A DNA stretch of 63,485 bases from Bacillus litorisediminis (lineage in GTDB: Bacteria; Bacillota; Bacilli; Bacillales; JC228). Positions 17,422 to 26,086 of the stretch are shown here, one piece after another; within the stretch, counting starts at the first letter, position 1; the number at the start of each line of letters is the position of its first letter. Where the stretch lies: positions 1-63,485 of the forward strand of contig NZ_JAKZKT010000025.1 of NCBI RefSeq assembly GCF_022808645.1, in the 5' to 3' direction. The position numbers were made by a program, and so were the translations under genes. The notes under the pieces were generated by a model, which was given only the letters and a program-made list of their open reading frames with translations, ran no database searches and was not told the DNA's origin.

Positions 17422-18477
17422 TTATCGGTTTCTTGTTTTATACAACAAATAAATAAAATATGGTGCTCCAATTCCAGCGGTGAATACTCCCGCAGGAATC
17501 TCTAGAGGTGAAAACAACGTACGGCCAATTAAGTCAGCGACCATAACTAAAATTGCACCAAGAATGGCAGACACGGGAATAAGCGCCCCGAATGAAGAGC
17601 CGACCAATCTTCGAGCCATATGTGGTGCCATCAATCCAACAAACCCGATTCCGCCTGCAAAAGCAACGGCACCACCGACTAAAGCTGTACTGATGATCAG
17701 CAAAATAAACCTTTGTTTTTGTACCCTTCCCCCTGCAGCAATAGCCAAATCATCACCAAGCTCTTGAAGATTTAATGTGCGGCTGGCTGCCAGTGAGAGA
17801 ATGAGTAAAACAATAGTCCACGGTGCAAGCATCGTCACATCTGACCATTTCGAACCATGGACGGTTCCAGTAATCCATATATTTGCCTGACTCGCCTGAT
17901 ATATCGGCCCCAAAATCATAAATAAAGTCGTTAGCGCCTGCATCAGCATCGAGATCCCAATCCCAATCAATACGAGCCGGATGGGAGAAACTCCATTTTT
18001 CCAGGCAAGAAAATAACCTAAGAAGGCAACGATACATGCCCCGATAAATGCAGCCAGCGGCATCCAGGAAATACTGACAGTTAAAACATTGTTATCGTTT
18101 GTGAAAATAGCCAAAAACGCAACAACTGCTACAGAAGCACCACCGGTGACGCCAATTATGTCTGGAGAAGCTAAAGGATTCCGAATGATCCCTTGGAGAA
18201 TAGCACCTGATACAGCTAATCCAATTCCTACCAAAAGAGCAATCAGGATTCTTGGTAAACGGAAATCCAAAACCACTAATTGCTCCATTTTGTTTCCTCC
18301 GCCAAAAATGACAGATAGAACGGTAAACGGACTGACAGGGTAATCCCCTAATCCTACACTTAAAAGAAATACAAGAAGGGCTGCTGCTAACAAAATCAAA
18401 GTTACAAGCAGTGATCTTTTTTCTAATAGGAAAGAAATTTTGCCTTGAAATAAACGGAAGTTAAAAAATCCTTTCAT
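17422..18477 (-). CDS. yfhA: FecCD-family siderophore permease (YfhA-like)
   Basis: 351 aa, about 9-10 hydrophobic helices. FecCD signatures are GIGLAVSGAILQGIIRNPLA, DIIGVTGGASVAVVAF, and GGIGFVGLMAPHMARRLVGS (the motif contacting the ATPase), ending GVFTAGIGAPYFIYLLYK. Its start overlaps the stop codon of the neighbouring permease by one base, so the two are translationally coupled and form a heterodimeric channel. Substrate is inferred as a hydroxamate siderophore from similarity to the YfiZ-YfhA pair. Confidence 0.9.
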   Translation of the reverse strand: MKGFFNFRLFQGKISFLLEKRSLLVTLILLAAALLVFLLSVGLGDYPVSPFTVLSVIFGGGNKMEQLVVLDFRLPRILIALLVGIGLAVSGAILQGIIRNPLASPDIIGVTGGASVAVVAFLAIFTNDNNVLTVSISWMPLAAFIGACIVAFLGYFLAWKNGVSPIRLVLIGIGISMLMQALTTLFMILGPIYQASQANIWITGTVHGSKWSDVTMLAPWTIVLLILSLAASRTLNLQELGDDLAIAAGGRVQKQRFILLIISTALVGGAVAFAGGIGFVGLMAPHMARRLVGSSFGALIPVSAILGAILVMVADLIGRTLFSPLEIPAGVFTAGIGAPYFIYLLYKTRNR

Positions 18478-19481
18478 CAGCCATTAAACCCCTTTCTTGC
18501 CAAATACACAAAAAATGGGGTCCCAATAATAGCTGTCATAACACCTACAGGAACTTCTTGCGGCATGATGATATATCTCGCTCCAATGTCAGCTGCCAAT
18601 AATAATGAGGCTCCGAGAAAAGCACTATAAGGAAGTACCCAGCGATGGTCGATACCTACGATTGCTCGCGCAAAATGAGGAATTACCATTCCGATAAAGC
18701 CAATAGGACCGGCAATCGCTACTGAACCGCCTGCTAACAAAATGATAATGAAGGCAGCCGACATTTTTAATAATCCTGTTTTTAATCCAAGGCCTTTTGC
18801 CACATCTTCTCCCATTGCAAAGACATTCATCTTGTTAGCAATAATCATGGATAATACCCAGCCAACTGATAAATACGGAAGTACATTTACGAGATATTCG
18901 AGTTTTCTCCCTTGAACTGAACCAGCCAGCCAAAATAAAACCTGCTCAAGTGCAGCTTCATTTAAGACGAGCAATCCTTGTGTAAAAGAAGCAAACATCG
19001 CTGCCATTGCAGCTCCCGCTAATGTAAGCTTCATTGGTGTCAGACCCTCTCGCCCAATTGAACCAATCAGGTACACACCAATAGCAGCAGCTGCCGCTCC
19101 TAAAAAGGCAATCCAAGTAAAAGCTTGTAAACTAGTAACAGAAAATACCGTCAGCGCTACAACGATCGCAAACCCGGCACCAGCATTTACTCCAAAAATT
19201 TCTGGAGATGCCAATGGATTTTTTGTTAGGGTTTGCATAAACACGCCAGCAATAGCCAGACTTGCCCCAACAACTGCTGCAATGATGGCTCTTGGTAACC
19301 GGATAGTTGTTAAAACTAAATGTTCAGTGGAACCATCAAACCCAAAAAAAGCATCAACAGCCATGCCCCAGCCGGTATCCGTGTAACCATAAACGATACT
19401 TGCACTAATAAGAAATACAGTAATGGTAAAGATTATAAGTAAACCAAGCCATTTTTGCCTGTTATTTGTTAATTGCATCAT
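18477..19481 (-). CDS. yfiZ: FecCD-family siderophore permease (YfiZ-like)
   Basis: About 334 aa from the ATG at 19481, chosen because AGGT lies about 6 nt upstream while the earlier ATG (19505) has none. FecCD motifs: VVGASLAIAGVFMQTLTKNP, GVNAGAGFAIVVALT, GPIGFIGMVIPHFARAIVGI, GVMTAIIGTPFFVYLARKG. First gene of a five-gene minus-strand operon (yfiZ-yfhA-yusV-fhuF-like-yusU) whose promoter area carries two Fur-box-like sequences. Confidence 0.9.
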   Translation of the reverse strand: MMQLTNNRQKWLGLLIIFTITVFLISASIVYGYTDTGWGMAVDAFFGFDGSTEHLVLTTIRLPRAIIAAVVGASLAIAGVFMQTLTKNPLASPEIFGVNAGAGFAIVVALTVFSVTSLQAFTWIAFLGAAAAAIGVYLIGSIGREGLTPMKLTLAGAAMAAMFASFTQGLLVLNEAALEQVLFWLAGSVQGRKLEYLVNVLPYLSVGWVLSMIIANKMNVFAMGEDVAKGLGLKTGLLKMSAAFIIILLAGGSVAIAGPIGFIGMVIPHFARAIVGIDHRWVLPYSAFLGASLLLAADIGARYIIMPQEVPVGVMTAIIGTPFFVYLARKGFNG

Positions 19482-19539
19482 TAAGTTACCTGCCGAATCA
19501 ACCATTTCGTAAAGCTTTCTATCTTATCTTTAAGTCTAT

Positions 19540-19582
19540 TGAAAATCATTCTCGTTGTCAATGAGTTTGAAAATCATTTTCA
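19540..19582 (-). promoter_or_regulatory. Two Fur boxes upstream of the siderophore permease operon
   Basis: TGAAAATCATTCTCG (19540-19554) and TGAAAATCATTTTCA (19568-19582) fit the Bacillus 7-1-7 Fur box (TGATAATNATTATCA) with few mismatches. They lie 59-102 bp upstream of yfiZ. Iron-replete Fur should repress the operon. Confidence 0.8.
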
Positions 19583-19590
19583 ATTAGTTC

Positions 19591-19651
19591 TTGACACGGG
19601 CATGCTTCCCATATAATATCAAAATTGAAAAGCAATTGATAATCATTATCA
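19591..19651 (+). promoter_or_regulatory. Sigma-A promoter with Fur box for the divergent siderophore receptor
   Basis: TTGACA (19591-19596), 17-bp spacer, TAATAT (19614-19619) form a near-consensus promoter on the plus strand. Directly downstream, TGATAATCATTATCA (19637-19651) is an exact consensus Fur box, placed to block transcription initiation or early elongation under iron-rich conditions. Confidence 0.88.
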
Positions 19652-19681
19652 TTTAATTTTATTACATAGGGGGCTTATTTA

Positions 19682-20641
19682 ATGAAAGCATTTCGCAACT
19701 TATTTGTTCTTATGGTATTAGCTGTCTTCGCACTGTCGGCTTGCGGGACAGATGATACTGAGGAAAACGCGAATCAAGATAAAGAAACTGAGAAGAACAC
19801 CGGTTATACAGTAGAGCATTCAATGGGAGTTGCCGAAATTCCTGATACTCCAGAAAAAATTGTTGTATTAACGAATGAGGGAACTGAAGCTTTACTGGCA
19901 ATGGGTATCAAACCAGTCGGTGCTGTCCAATCATGGTTAGGTGATCCATGGTACGAACACATCGCGGAAGACATGGAAGGTGTCGAAGTCGTTGGAACTG
20001 AAAGCGAAGTAAATCTAGAAGCTGTCGCTGCATTAGAGCCTGATCTTATTCTTGGAACGAAACTCCGCCAGGAAGAAATCTATGAGCAATTAAATGCGAT
20101 TGCACCTACTGTCCTTTCAGAGACCTTGCGTGGAAACTGGCAGGAAAACTTTAAACTGTATGCTGAAGCAGTCAATCAGACTGAGAAAGGACAACAAGTA
20201 TTGGACGAATATAACCAACGGATTGAGGACTTACGTGCACAGCTTGGAGAACAGCTAAATAAAAAGATTTCCGTTGTCCGCTTTATGGCTGGGGACGTCC
20301 GAATTTATCATAAAGACTCATTTTCTGGTGTAATCTTTGATCAGCTTGGCTTTGCACGAGCTGAAGGACAAGATGTAAACGACTTTGCTGAAACGAACGT
20401 TACGAAAGAAAGAATACCTGCAATGGATGGAGATGTATTATTCTATTTCACCTATGAAACCGGTGATGGTGAAGCAACTAAGCTTGAAGAGGAATGGGTC
20501 AATGACCCGCTTTTCCAGCAGTTACATGCAGTTAAAAGCGGAAACGCCCATCGTGTAAGTGATGCTGTTTGGAACACAGCCGGCGGTGTCATTGCTGCAA
20601 ATCTGGTGTTAGATGAAATCGAGCAGATTTTTCTGCAGTAA
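19682..20641 (+). CDS. yfiY: Siderophore-binding lipoprotein (YfiY-like)
   Basis: 319 aa. The signal MKAFRNLFVLMVLAVFALSAC ends in LSAC, a lipoprotein cleavage site. The body is a FecB/helical-backbone metal-receptor fold: VEHSMGVAEIPDTPEKIVVL, MGIKPVGAVQSW, EAVAALEPDLILGT, and a C-terminal VSDAVWNTAGGVIAANLVLDE. It captures the ferric siderophore on the outer face of the membrane and passes it to the divergently encoded FecCD permeases. RBS AGGGGG is at 8-9 nt. Similar in length and pattern to YfiY, the schizokinen/arthrobactin receptor. Confidence 0.9.
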   Translation: MKAFRNLFVLMVLAVFALSACGTDDTEENANQDKETEKNTGYTVEHSMGVAEIPDTPEKIVVLTNEGTEALLAMGIKPVGAVQSWLGDPWYEHIAEDMEGVEVVGTESEVNLEAVAALEPDLILGTKLRQEEIYEQLNAIAPTVLSETLRGNWQENFKLYAEAVNQTEKGQQVLDEYNQRIEDLRAQLGEQLNKKISVVRFMAGDVRIYHKDSFSGVIFDQLGFARAEGQDVNDFAETNVTKERIPAMDGDVLFYFTYETGDGEATKLEEEWVNDPLFQQLHAVKSGNAHRVSDAVWNTAGGVIAANLVLDEIEQIFLQ

Positions 20642-20648
20642 TTTAAAG

Positions 20649-20691
20649 GAAACCCACAAAGATCATCCATGATTTTTGTGGGTTTCTTTTT
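20649..20691 (+). terminator. Terminator of the siderophore receptor gene
   Basis: AAACCCACAAA / TTTTGTGGGTTT arms followed by CTTTTTGG on the plus strand. Confidence 0.9.
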
Positions 20692-20801
20692 GGGTTGAAG
20701 TAACAATTTATATTCAGAGATAGACTTTTGAGATATTTCCTCCTCCTCCCTCTTTAGCATTTTTATCCCTTTTTATTTCCCATAATTTTATTTGAATTGG
20801 T

Positions 20802-20808
20802 CATACTA
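20802..20808 (+). promoter_or_regulatory. Possible sigma-G -10 element of the germination operon
   Basis: CATACTA, 40 bp before the gerA-type start, matches the sigma-G -10 consensus (CATNMTA). No convincing TGAATA -35 is present at 17-18 bp. Germinant receptor operons are normally sigma-G dependent, so the assignment rests mostly on family knowledge. Confidence 0.35.
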
Positions 20809-20847
20809 TCCTCATATAGGTGAAAATTCCCGATTTGGGGTGGCACA

Positions 20848-22404
20848 ATGAGAGGCTGGTTGAGCTGGTACAAGGATTTAAAGAAGAAGAATAATGACAA
20901 AAAACAAAATGGGGACCTTAAGAAGAATGTGTCTCTTGAACAACAGAATTCGCAAAATCAATCACAAAAGCAAGCAAAGTCTGTTTTTGAATTATCAAAT
21001 GATTATAAAGAAATCATTTATCCAAATAAAGCAACAGGAGAAGAATTTGTCGTTTCATACTATATGTCTTTATCAGAATCTAAAATAATCGAACAATTCA
21101 TTCTCCCAAAGCTATTAGAGCACGGTTTTGAAAAACTAGAGGATCTTCCTACTATCCTCTCCATTCCAGGAATTGAAATCTCTGATTTTTCCTGCCGAGA
21201 AGAACATCTTTTAAGAGGGTCTGTTGAAATCAGAATACGCGGGGATGAAAAGAAAGCTGCCTATTTACAAGCTAATAAAAATATAGGAAGGAACATCGCT
21301 GCACCTGAGGTTGAATTCAGTGTAATTGGACCAAAAGAAGCATTTGTAGAATCTTACGTTCAAAATATCAACCTTTTAAGGAAAAGGCTTCCAATCAAAG
21401 AGCTAGTTATAATTGAAAAAACAATAGGTTATTATTCAAAAACAAAGGTAGGCGTGGCCTATATTAAAGGCCTAGCCAATGAAGAAAACGTAAATACTGT
21501 TATTCAGAGGCTGGATAACATGGAATATGATAATATTCCTGACAGCAGCTTTATTGAACAAATTATAACGGATCAACATAATTCACCTTTTCCATTAGCA
21601 CTAGATACAGAAAGGCCAGACCGTGCCGCATCTGTGTTAACAGAAGGAAAAATCGTCATCATTTCTGATGGCTCTCCGCATGTGCTGATTGCACCGACGA
21701 CATTAATTGAGTTTTTTAGTTCGTTCGATGATTATTTAACCAATTGGATGCTGGCATCTTTTTTCCGGGTTATCCGGTTGTTCTCGGTTGCCTTCTCCAT
21801 TTTTATTACACCAATATATGTTGCGGCTCTCACCTATCACTATGAATTAATACCTGGTGATTTAATGGGGACACTTGTGGCTTCGAGACAGGTTGTTCCA
21901 TTGCCGCCCTTTTTTGAGGCGCTCTTTCTTGAACTAGTTATTGAGCTCCTAAGAGAGGCAGGAGCACGACTGCCAACAAAAGTTGGTCAGACAATTGGGA
22001 TCGTTGGCGGGATCGTTATTGGAACAGCGTCCGTTGAAGCTGGTTTGACGAGTAATGTATTGCTGATTCTGATCGCTCTTGCGGCTTTAGCATCGTTCAC
22101 AACCCCTGTCTATAAAATCGGTAATGCAATTCGTGTTCTGCGCTTTCCTTTTCTCTTGTTTGCAGAACTATGGGGAATATTAGGGATTGTATATTGTTTC
22201 GCGTGGCTGATGGCTTACACTCTTAATCTAACTTCACTAGGCCGTCCTTTTTTAGAACCGCTCTTTCCGCCTAGATTAACTGATTTTCGAGATGCTATTT
22301 TTCGTCTTCCTTTTAGAAGACAAACCCGAAGACCCATGTTTACTCGCACAAAGCAACCAAACAAAATTATCCCTAAGGATCTAAAAAAGGATATTGACGA
22401 ATAA
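20848..22404 (+). CDS. Spore germination protein, GerA/GerKA-type receptor subunit A
   Basis: 518 aa. A hydrophilic, Lys/Gln-rich N-terminus of about 60 residues precedes the GerA N-terminal domain (residues about 60-300, with LERPDRAASVLTEGKIVIISDGSPHVLIAP). About 5-6 membrane helices follow, with the conserved RQVVPLPPFFEALFLELVIELLREAGARLP and KVGQTIGIVGGIVIGTASVEAG motifs. It is the A subunit of an inner spore-membrane nutrient receptor. The stop overlaps the next reading frame; the B gene starts 28 bp downstream. Which nutrient is sensed cannot be inferred. Confidence 0.95.
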   Translation: MRGWLSWYKDLKKKNNDKKQNGDLKKNVSLEQQNSQNQSQKQAKSVFELSNDYKEIIYPNKATGEEFVVSYYMSLSESKIIEQFILPKLLEHGFEKLEDLPTILSIPGIEISDFSCREEHLLRGSVEIRIRGDEKKAAYLQANKNIGRNIAAPEVEFSVIGPKEAFVESYVQNINLLRKRLPIKELVIIEKTIGYYSKTKVGVAYIKGLANEENVNTVIQRLDNMEYDNIPDSSFIEQIITDQHNSPFPLALDTERPDRAASVLTEGKIVIISDGSPHVLIAPTTLIEFFSSFDDYLTNWMLASFFRVIRLFSVAFSIFITPIYVAALTYHYELIPGDLMGTLVASRQVVPLPPFFEALFLELVIELLREAGARLPTKVGQTIGIVGGIVIGTASVEAGLTSNVLLILIALAALASFTTPVYKIGNAIRVLRFPFLLFAELWGILGIVYCFAWLMAYTLNLTSLGRPFLEPLFPPRLTDFRDAIFRLPFRRQTRRPMFTRTKQPNKIIPKDLKKDIDE

Positions 22405-22432
22405 TCTGTGCAGCAAGATTGGAGGGATCAAA

Positions 22433-23548
22433 ATGAATCCGACAACTATACCAGAGACAAGAAAGGTATCCTATTATCTCATCTATTTTCTTATCATTTC
22501 GATGCAAATCGGTATCGGTGTATTAGGATTCCAAAGAATTGTTGCGGAGCCGGCTGGCCACGACGCATGGATCTCAGTCCTTGTATCAGGCCTTAGCATT
22601 CATATCGTTTTATTCCTCCAATTTAAAATTTTAGAAAACGGGGGCGGAGATATTGTACAAGCCCATCGGCTTGCATTTGGCAAGTGGATTGGGAATATAT
22701 TCAGCTTTCTGTTTGCTCTTTATTTTACTATGTTGGCTGTTACCGTTCTGCGAACCTACTTAGAAGTCGTTCAGGTTTGGATGTTTGCGGAATTGGATTT
22801 ATTTTGGATAACCCTCGCTGTTTTGCTTCTTGTTTATTATATTGTTTCAAGTGGATTTCGAACAATTACGGGAGTTGCTTTTTTCGGAACAGTCTTACCC
22901 TCTTATCTTGTTTTTACATTTGCTTTTATTTTTCCTTTTTCCGACTTTAAAAATTTGCTGCCTATCTTTGATACAACCATAAAAAATTTAGCTCAGTCCG
23001 CTCTAAATATGTCATTAACGTATATTGGGTACGAGACCTTACTTATGTTCTATCCATTTATCAAAGACCCAAAGAAAGCAAAAAAATGGGCTCATCTTGG
23101 AGTATTGACTGTCACGATTTTTTATACCATTGTTACGGCTCTTACCTTTACCTTTTTTAGTAAAAATCAATTAAAGGAAACCGTTTGGGCCACACTCTCC
23201 ATCTGGAAAATTGCTGAATTGCCCTTTATTGAAAGAATTGAGTATATCGGAATCGGAAACTGGATATTAATCATACTTCCTAACATTTGTATTGCCCTTT
23301 GGTGCGGAAGCCGGATTATTAGACAGGTTACACATCTTCGACAGAGAAGAAGTTTATTTATTCTTTCCGCATTAGTACTGGCCGCCGTTTCTTATATAGA
23401 TAAGAGAGAACATATTAATAATCTAAATGACTGGATGGGGAAGGCCGGTTTTTTTCTGAACTATGTATATGTCCCAATTTTGCTTGTTATCTTACTGATC
23501 ATGCGAAAGGTGAGATCGAAAAATGATCCGAACAAACAGCAAAACTAG
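22433..23548 (+). CDS. Spore germination permease-like subunit B (GerAB/GerKB type)
   Basis: 371 aa from the ATG at 22433, which has GGAGGG at 6 nt; a longer frame starting at 22394 lacks this. Ten or so hydrophobic helices, amino-acid-permease (APC/Spore_permease) type: VSYYLIYFLIISMQIGIGVLGFQ, ALNMSLTYIGYETLLMFYPF. The B subunit is thought to hold the nutrient-binding pocket. Its end overlaps the start of the C gene by 26 bp. Confidence 0.93.
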   Translation: MNPTTIPETRKVSYYLIYFLIISMQIGIGVLGFQRIVAEPAGHDAWISVLVSGLSIHIVLFLQFKILENGGGDIVQAHRLAFGKWIGNIFSFLFALYFTMLAVTVLRTYLEVVQVWMFAELDLFWITLAVLLLVYYIVSSGFRTITGVAFFGTVLPSYLVFTFAFIFPFSDFKNLLPIFDTTIKNLAQSALNMSLTYIGYETLLMFYPFIKDPKKAKKWAHLGVLTVTIFYTIVTALTFTFFSKNQLKETVWATLSIWKIAELPFIERIEYIGIGNWILIILPNICIALWCGSRIIRQVTHLRQRRSLFILSALVLAAVSYIDKREHINNLNDWMGKAGFFLNYVYVPILLVILLIMRKVRSKNDPNKQQN

Positions 23549-24620
23549 ACTGTTTCTTTGCCTTCTCGTTTCACTTATTTTAGTATCTGGCTGTGTAGAA
23601 GAAGAAGTTATCGATGAAATCAATATTGTAACCGGATTAGGGTATGATCTTACAGAAAACGGCAAGATTAAAGGGACCGCCCTTTATCCATCCTATAAGC
23701 CAGAAGGGACAGTAGAAAATGTAACTATTTCCGCTACCAATGATATTGCACGAAAAGTAATTATAGAAATGCAGCGCAAATCCCCTAATCCATTAGTGTT
23801 CGGCAGCCTTGAAATCGTTATATTCAGCAAAGATTTTTCAAAGGAAAAGGGTGTATTTAGAATTGTTGACTCTCTTCAGCGAGACCCGAGTGTTGGGGCA
23901 CGCTTATTTTTAGTTGTCAGTGATGGAAGTGCCGGGGAAATTTTGAGTGAACAGTTAGGTGGAGAAGGAACGGGAGAATATCTGTCTAGCCTGATTAGAC
24001 ATAATATCGAAACTCGAGATCTTCCTCAAACAAATTTACATTTATTTGCATATTTATACCACCAACAAGGGCGTGATCCTTATTTGCCTATGTTGAAAAG
24101 AATCGGTGAAAAAGATATTGCCATTAGCGGTGTCGCTGTATTTAAAGGCGATAAAATTATTTATGAAGTTCCAGAAGACAAAATGCTATTTTTTAAACTG
24201 CTAGTTGACAGATACAGCCAAGGGTCGTTATCAGGCAGAGACAAGGATGAGAAACAGGAGTCGACATTAAAAATTGTGGACTCACATACCAAATATATTA
24301 TTGAGAAAAACAACGAGAGGGTTAATAAAATCCGCATTCAAATAAAAATTGAAGCGATCGTTCAAGAATATACAGGAAAAAGACTAACAGGAAAAGAAAT
24401 AGAACAAATTGAAACAGATTTTTCGAACGACATCAAAGAAGGATGTGAAGAATTGCTTAGAACCTTTCAAGAATTAAAAGTGGATCCAGTTGGAATTGGA
24501 GCAGAGGTTAGACATGATATATATAAATTTGATCAAGAAGAATGGGAAGCCCGTTATCCTAATCTTGAAATAACAGTGGAGCCAGACGTTACAATTTCTG
24601 AATCAGGTGTCGTGGAATAA
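23523..24620 (+). CDS. Ger(x)C-family germination lipoprotein (subunit C)
   Basis: 365 aa. Signal RLFLCLLVSLILVSGC (lipobox LVSGC), then the Ger(x)C domains: VEEEVIDEINIVTGLGYDL, GSLEIVIFSKDFSKEKGVF, DSLQRDPSVGARLFLVVSDG, and a C-terminal domain (KIEAIVQEYTGKRL.. ..FQELKVDPVGIGAEVR). Third subunit of the receptor, lipid-anchored on the outer face of the inner spore membrane. The overlap with the B gene and a terminator 8 bp after the stop define a compact A-B-C operon. Confidence 0.95.
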   Translation: MIRTNSKTRLFLCLLVSLILVSGCVEEEVIDEINIVTGLGYDLTENGKIKGTALYPSYKPEGTVENVTISATNDIARKVIIEMQRKSPNPLVFGSLEIVIFSKDFSKEKGVFRIVDSLQRDPSVGARLFLVVSDGSAGEILSEQLGGEGTGEYLSSLIRHNIETRDLPQTNLHLFAYLYHQQGRDPYLPMLKRIGEKDIAISGVAVFKGDKIIYEVPEDKMLFFKLLVDRYSQGSLSGRDKDEKQESTLKIVDSHTKYIIEKNNERVNKIRIQIKIEAIVQEYTGKRLTGKEIEQIETDFSNDIKEGCEELLRTFQELKVDPVGIGAEVRHDIYKFDQEEWEARYPNLEITVEPDVTISESGVVE

Positions 24621-24627
24621 TCAAATA

Positions 24628-24676
24628 CGAGGTTGTCTGTGAAGGTCTTCCTCCACCCGGCAACCTCGGCTTTTTT
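24628..24676. terminator. Terminator between the germination operon and a convergent gene
   Basis: CGAGGTTG / CAACCTCG arms with GCTTTTTT on the right. It terminates the plus-strand operon; the convergent membrane-protein gene ends in the T-run. Confidence 0.88.
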
Positions 24677-25217
24677 AGTGCTGTTTATTTTTCTTTAGCC
24701 AATCCTGCAGATCTTCTTTTAACTCTGAGGGCAGTTCAGTTGTAGTAACTCTGTGAAAAAGGTTAAATATCGGCTTTTGATGATAAATCCGCAAACGATT
24801 TTCTTCATGCCCAGACCAGGTCCATGACTTTAAATTTGTCACTGGTATATTAACTCCATAAATTAAAATGCCCTTTTCCCTAACTTCCAAGACATTAGAA
24901 AACATCGTATAGGATGCTAGCGAAACACCCACCATAATGAGCCCAAAGGCGACTAACTCCCAGCTTCCCGTTGAAATCAGAAGATAGAAAATCGTGTAAA
25001 TCGAAATGGGAGTATAAAAATAAAGGAACACTTGTCCTATTTTATATTGAAAAGAATCTGTACTTCTGATTTGTTTGATTCCTTTTCCAGCACGGGCACC
25101 CTTTGGGAAAATTTTAACCCCAAGCTTCTTCCGCTGAAAAGGATGAATAATTAAAACCATATTCCAGATGACAATCACTGCTAAAATCAGTGTGATAATC
25201 AATTGCAATCCATACAT
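24675..25217 (-). CDS. Membrane protein of unknown function
   Basis: 180 aa with an N-terminal helix (LQLIITLILAVIVIWNMVLI) and two central helices (about residues 65-110). A soluble C-terminal half reads GILIYGVNIPVTNLKSWTW and ends with amphipathic, Lys-rich residues. The beta-rich tail around SWTWSGHEENRLRIY resembles PH-like domains of small membrane proteins in Firmicutes. That is only a pattern match, and I do not recognise the family. RBS GGAGG is upstream of the ATG. Confidence 0.7.
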   Translation of the reverse strand: MYGLQLIITLILAVIVIWNMVLIIHPFQRKKLGVKIFPKGARAGKGIKQIRSTDSFQYKIGQVFLYFYTPISIYTIFYLLISTGSWELVAFGLIMVGVSLASYTMFSNVLEVREKGILIYGVNIPVTNLKSWTWSGHEENRLRIYHQKPIFNLFHRVTTTELPSELKEDLQDWLKKNKQH

Positions 25218-25273
25218 GCAACAAACCTCCAGCCTCTGTATGTTCCCTATTATACACGAGATTAAAGGCGATA

Positions 25274-25750
25274 TCAGTTTTTTTCATGGGAATGGAGCTG
25301 AGCTATAAATCCCTGGCCAGTTTCCAGATACGATTTTAAGCTCTTAAGCGATAGAGCCCAATTTTGTTTATGCCACTCCATAACCCGAAGCCATTCGGAA
25401 CCCTCCCCCCATCCGCTATGTGAGACAATAATCGTCGTTTGATTCGAAAGTTCTTTTAAACATACTGCCACAACAGTTGTTGAGGCCTCTCCAATAAGGC
25501 CGGCTATTTCGGGAATTTTCCACTGAAAGACAAGACGGTGGGTTGGCTGAATCGATAATATTTTGCAATTTTGTTCAGACCTGTCCCTTTCCTGTTCAGG
25601 GTCATAGCTTACATCATATTTTCCGCCTTCTTCAGCTACTATTACAGCTTTAGGAACAAACCATTTCATGACTTCTTCACTGATTGTCCAAGCCTGCCAG
25701 ACAATATCTTTACTTGCTTCAACGATTATATGCTCTTTAAGAATTCGCAC
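25274..25750 (-). CDS. SRPBCC/AHSA1-domain protein
   Basis: 158 aa from the GTG at 25750 (AGGAGG about 10 nt upstream); the longer frame to 25831 lacks a ribosome site and starts inside AT-rich leader sequence. It has the Aha1/START-like fold: HIIVEASKDIVWQAWTISEE, VMKWFVPKAVI, GGKYDVSYDPEQ, PTHRLVFQWKIPE, TTIIVSHSGWGEGSEW. These domains bind hydrophobic ligands; in Bacillus many are stand-alone with unknown roles. No operon partners. Confidence 0.82.
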   Translation of the reverse strand: MRILKEHIIVEASKDIVWQAWTISEEVMKWFVPKAVIVAEEGGKYDVSYDPEQERDRSEQNCKILSIQPTHRLVFQWKIPEIAGLIGEASTTVVAVCLKELSNQTTIIVSHSGWGEGSEWLRVMEWHKQNWALSLKSLKSYLETGQGFIAQLHSHEKN

Positions 25751-25857
25751 AATTCGAAAACCTCCTATATGATAGGATAATTTTACCATAGTTTTAGTAT
25801 TTAAATGTACTGAATATCTTCTATTTTTCAATTTTTTGAATAATAGATAAACTCAAA

Positions 25858-26060
25858 AATTCGCTATAGAAAACTTGGCTATCGCCAAGCCTTTATGGCG
25901 CAGGCGATTGCCTGGTTACACTTATCACGATCAAATCGCCACTTCCTAATGTATCGCTAGACTTGGCCATCCTGACCGTTGTGTATTCCTAAAAATTTTA
26001 ACTGCGTCGAATTTAACTTCTATGCTAAAATTTTATACTTAAAGTGCATGAAAAAAAGCA
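25858..26060 (+). repeat. Dispersed intergenic element, long form (copy 2)
   Basis: Starts GAAAACTTGGCTATCGCCAAG (hairpin), continues to GCGCAGGCGATTGCCTGG and TACACTTATC. It then shares CTAATGTATCGCTAGACTTG, ATTCCTAAAAATTTTAACTG and CGTCGAATTTAAC with the copy at 6860-7060, and ends ATACTTAAAGTGCATG, the same end as the short copy at 57709. It occupies the space downstream of the YclQ-like gene. Confidence 0.8.
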
Positions 26061-26086
26061 TGGAATTCTCCATGCTTTGCGAAGAC

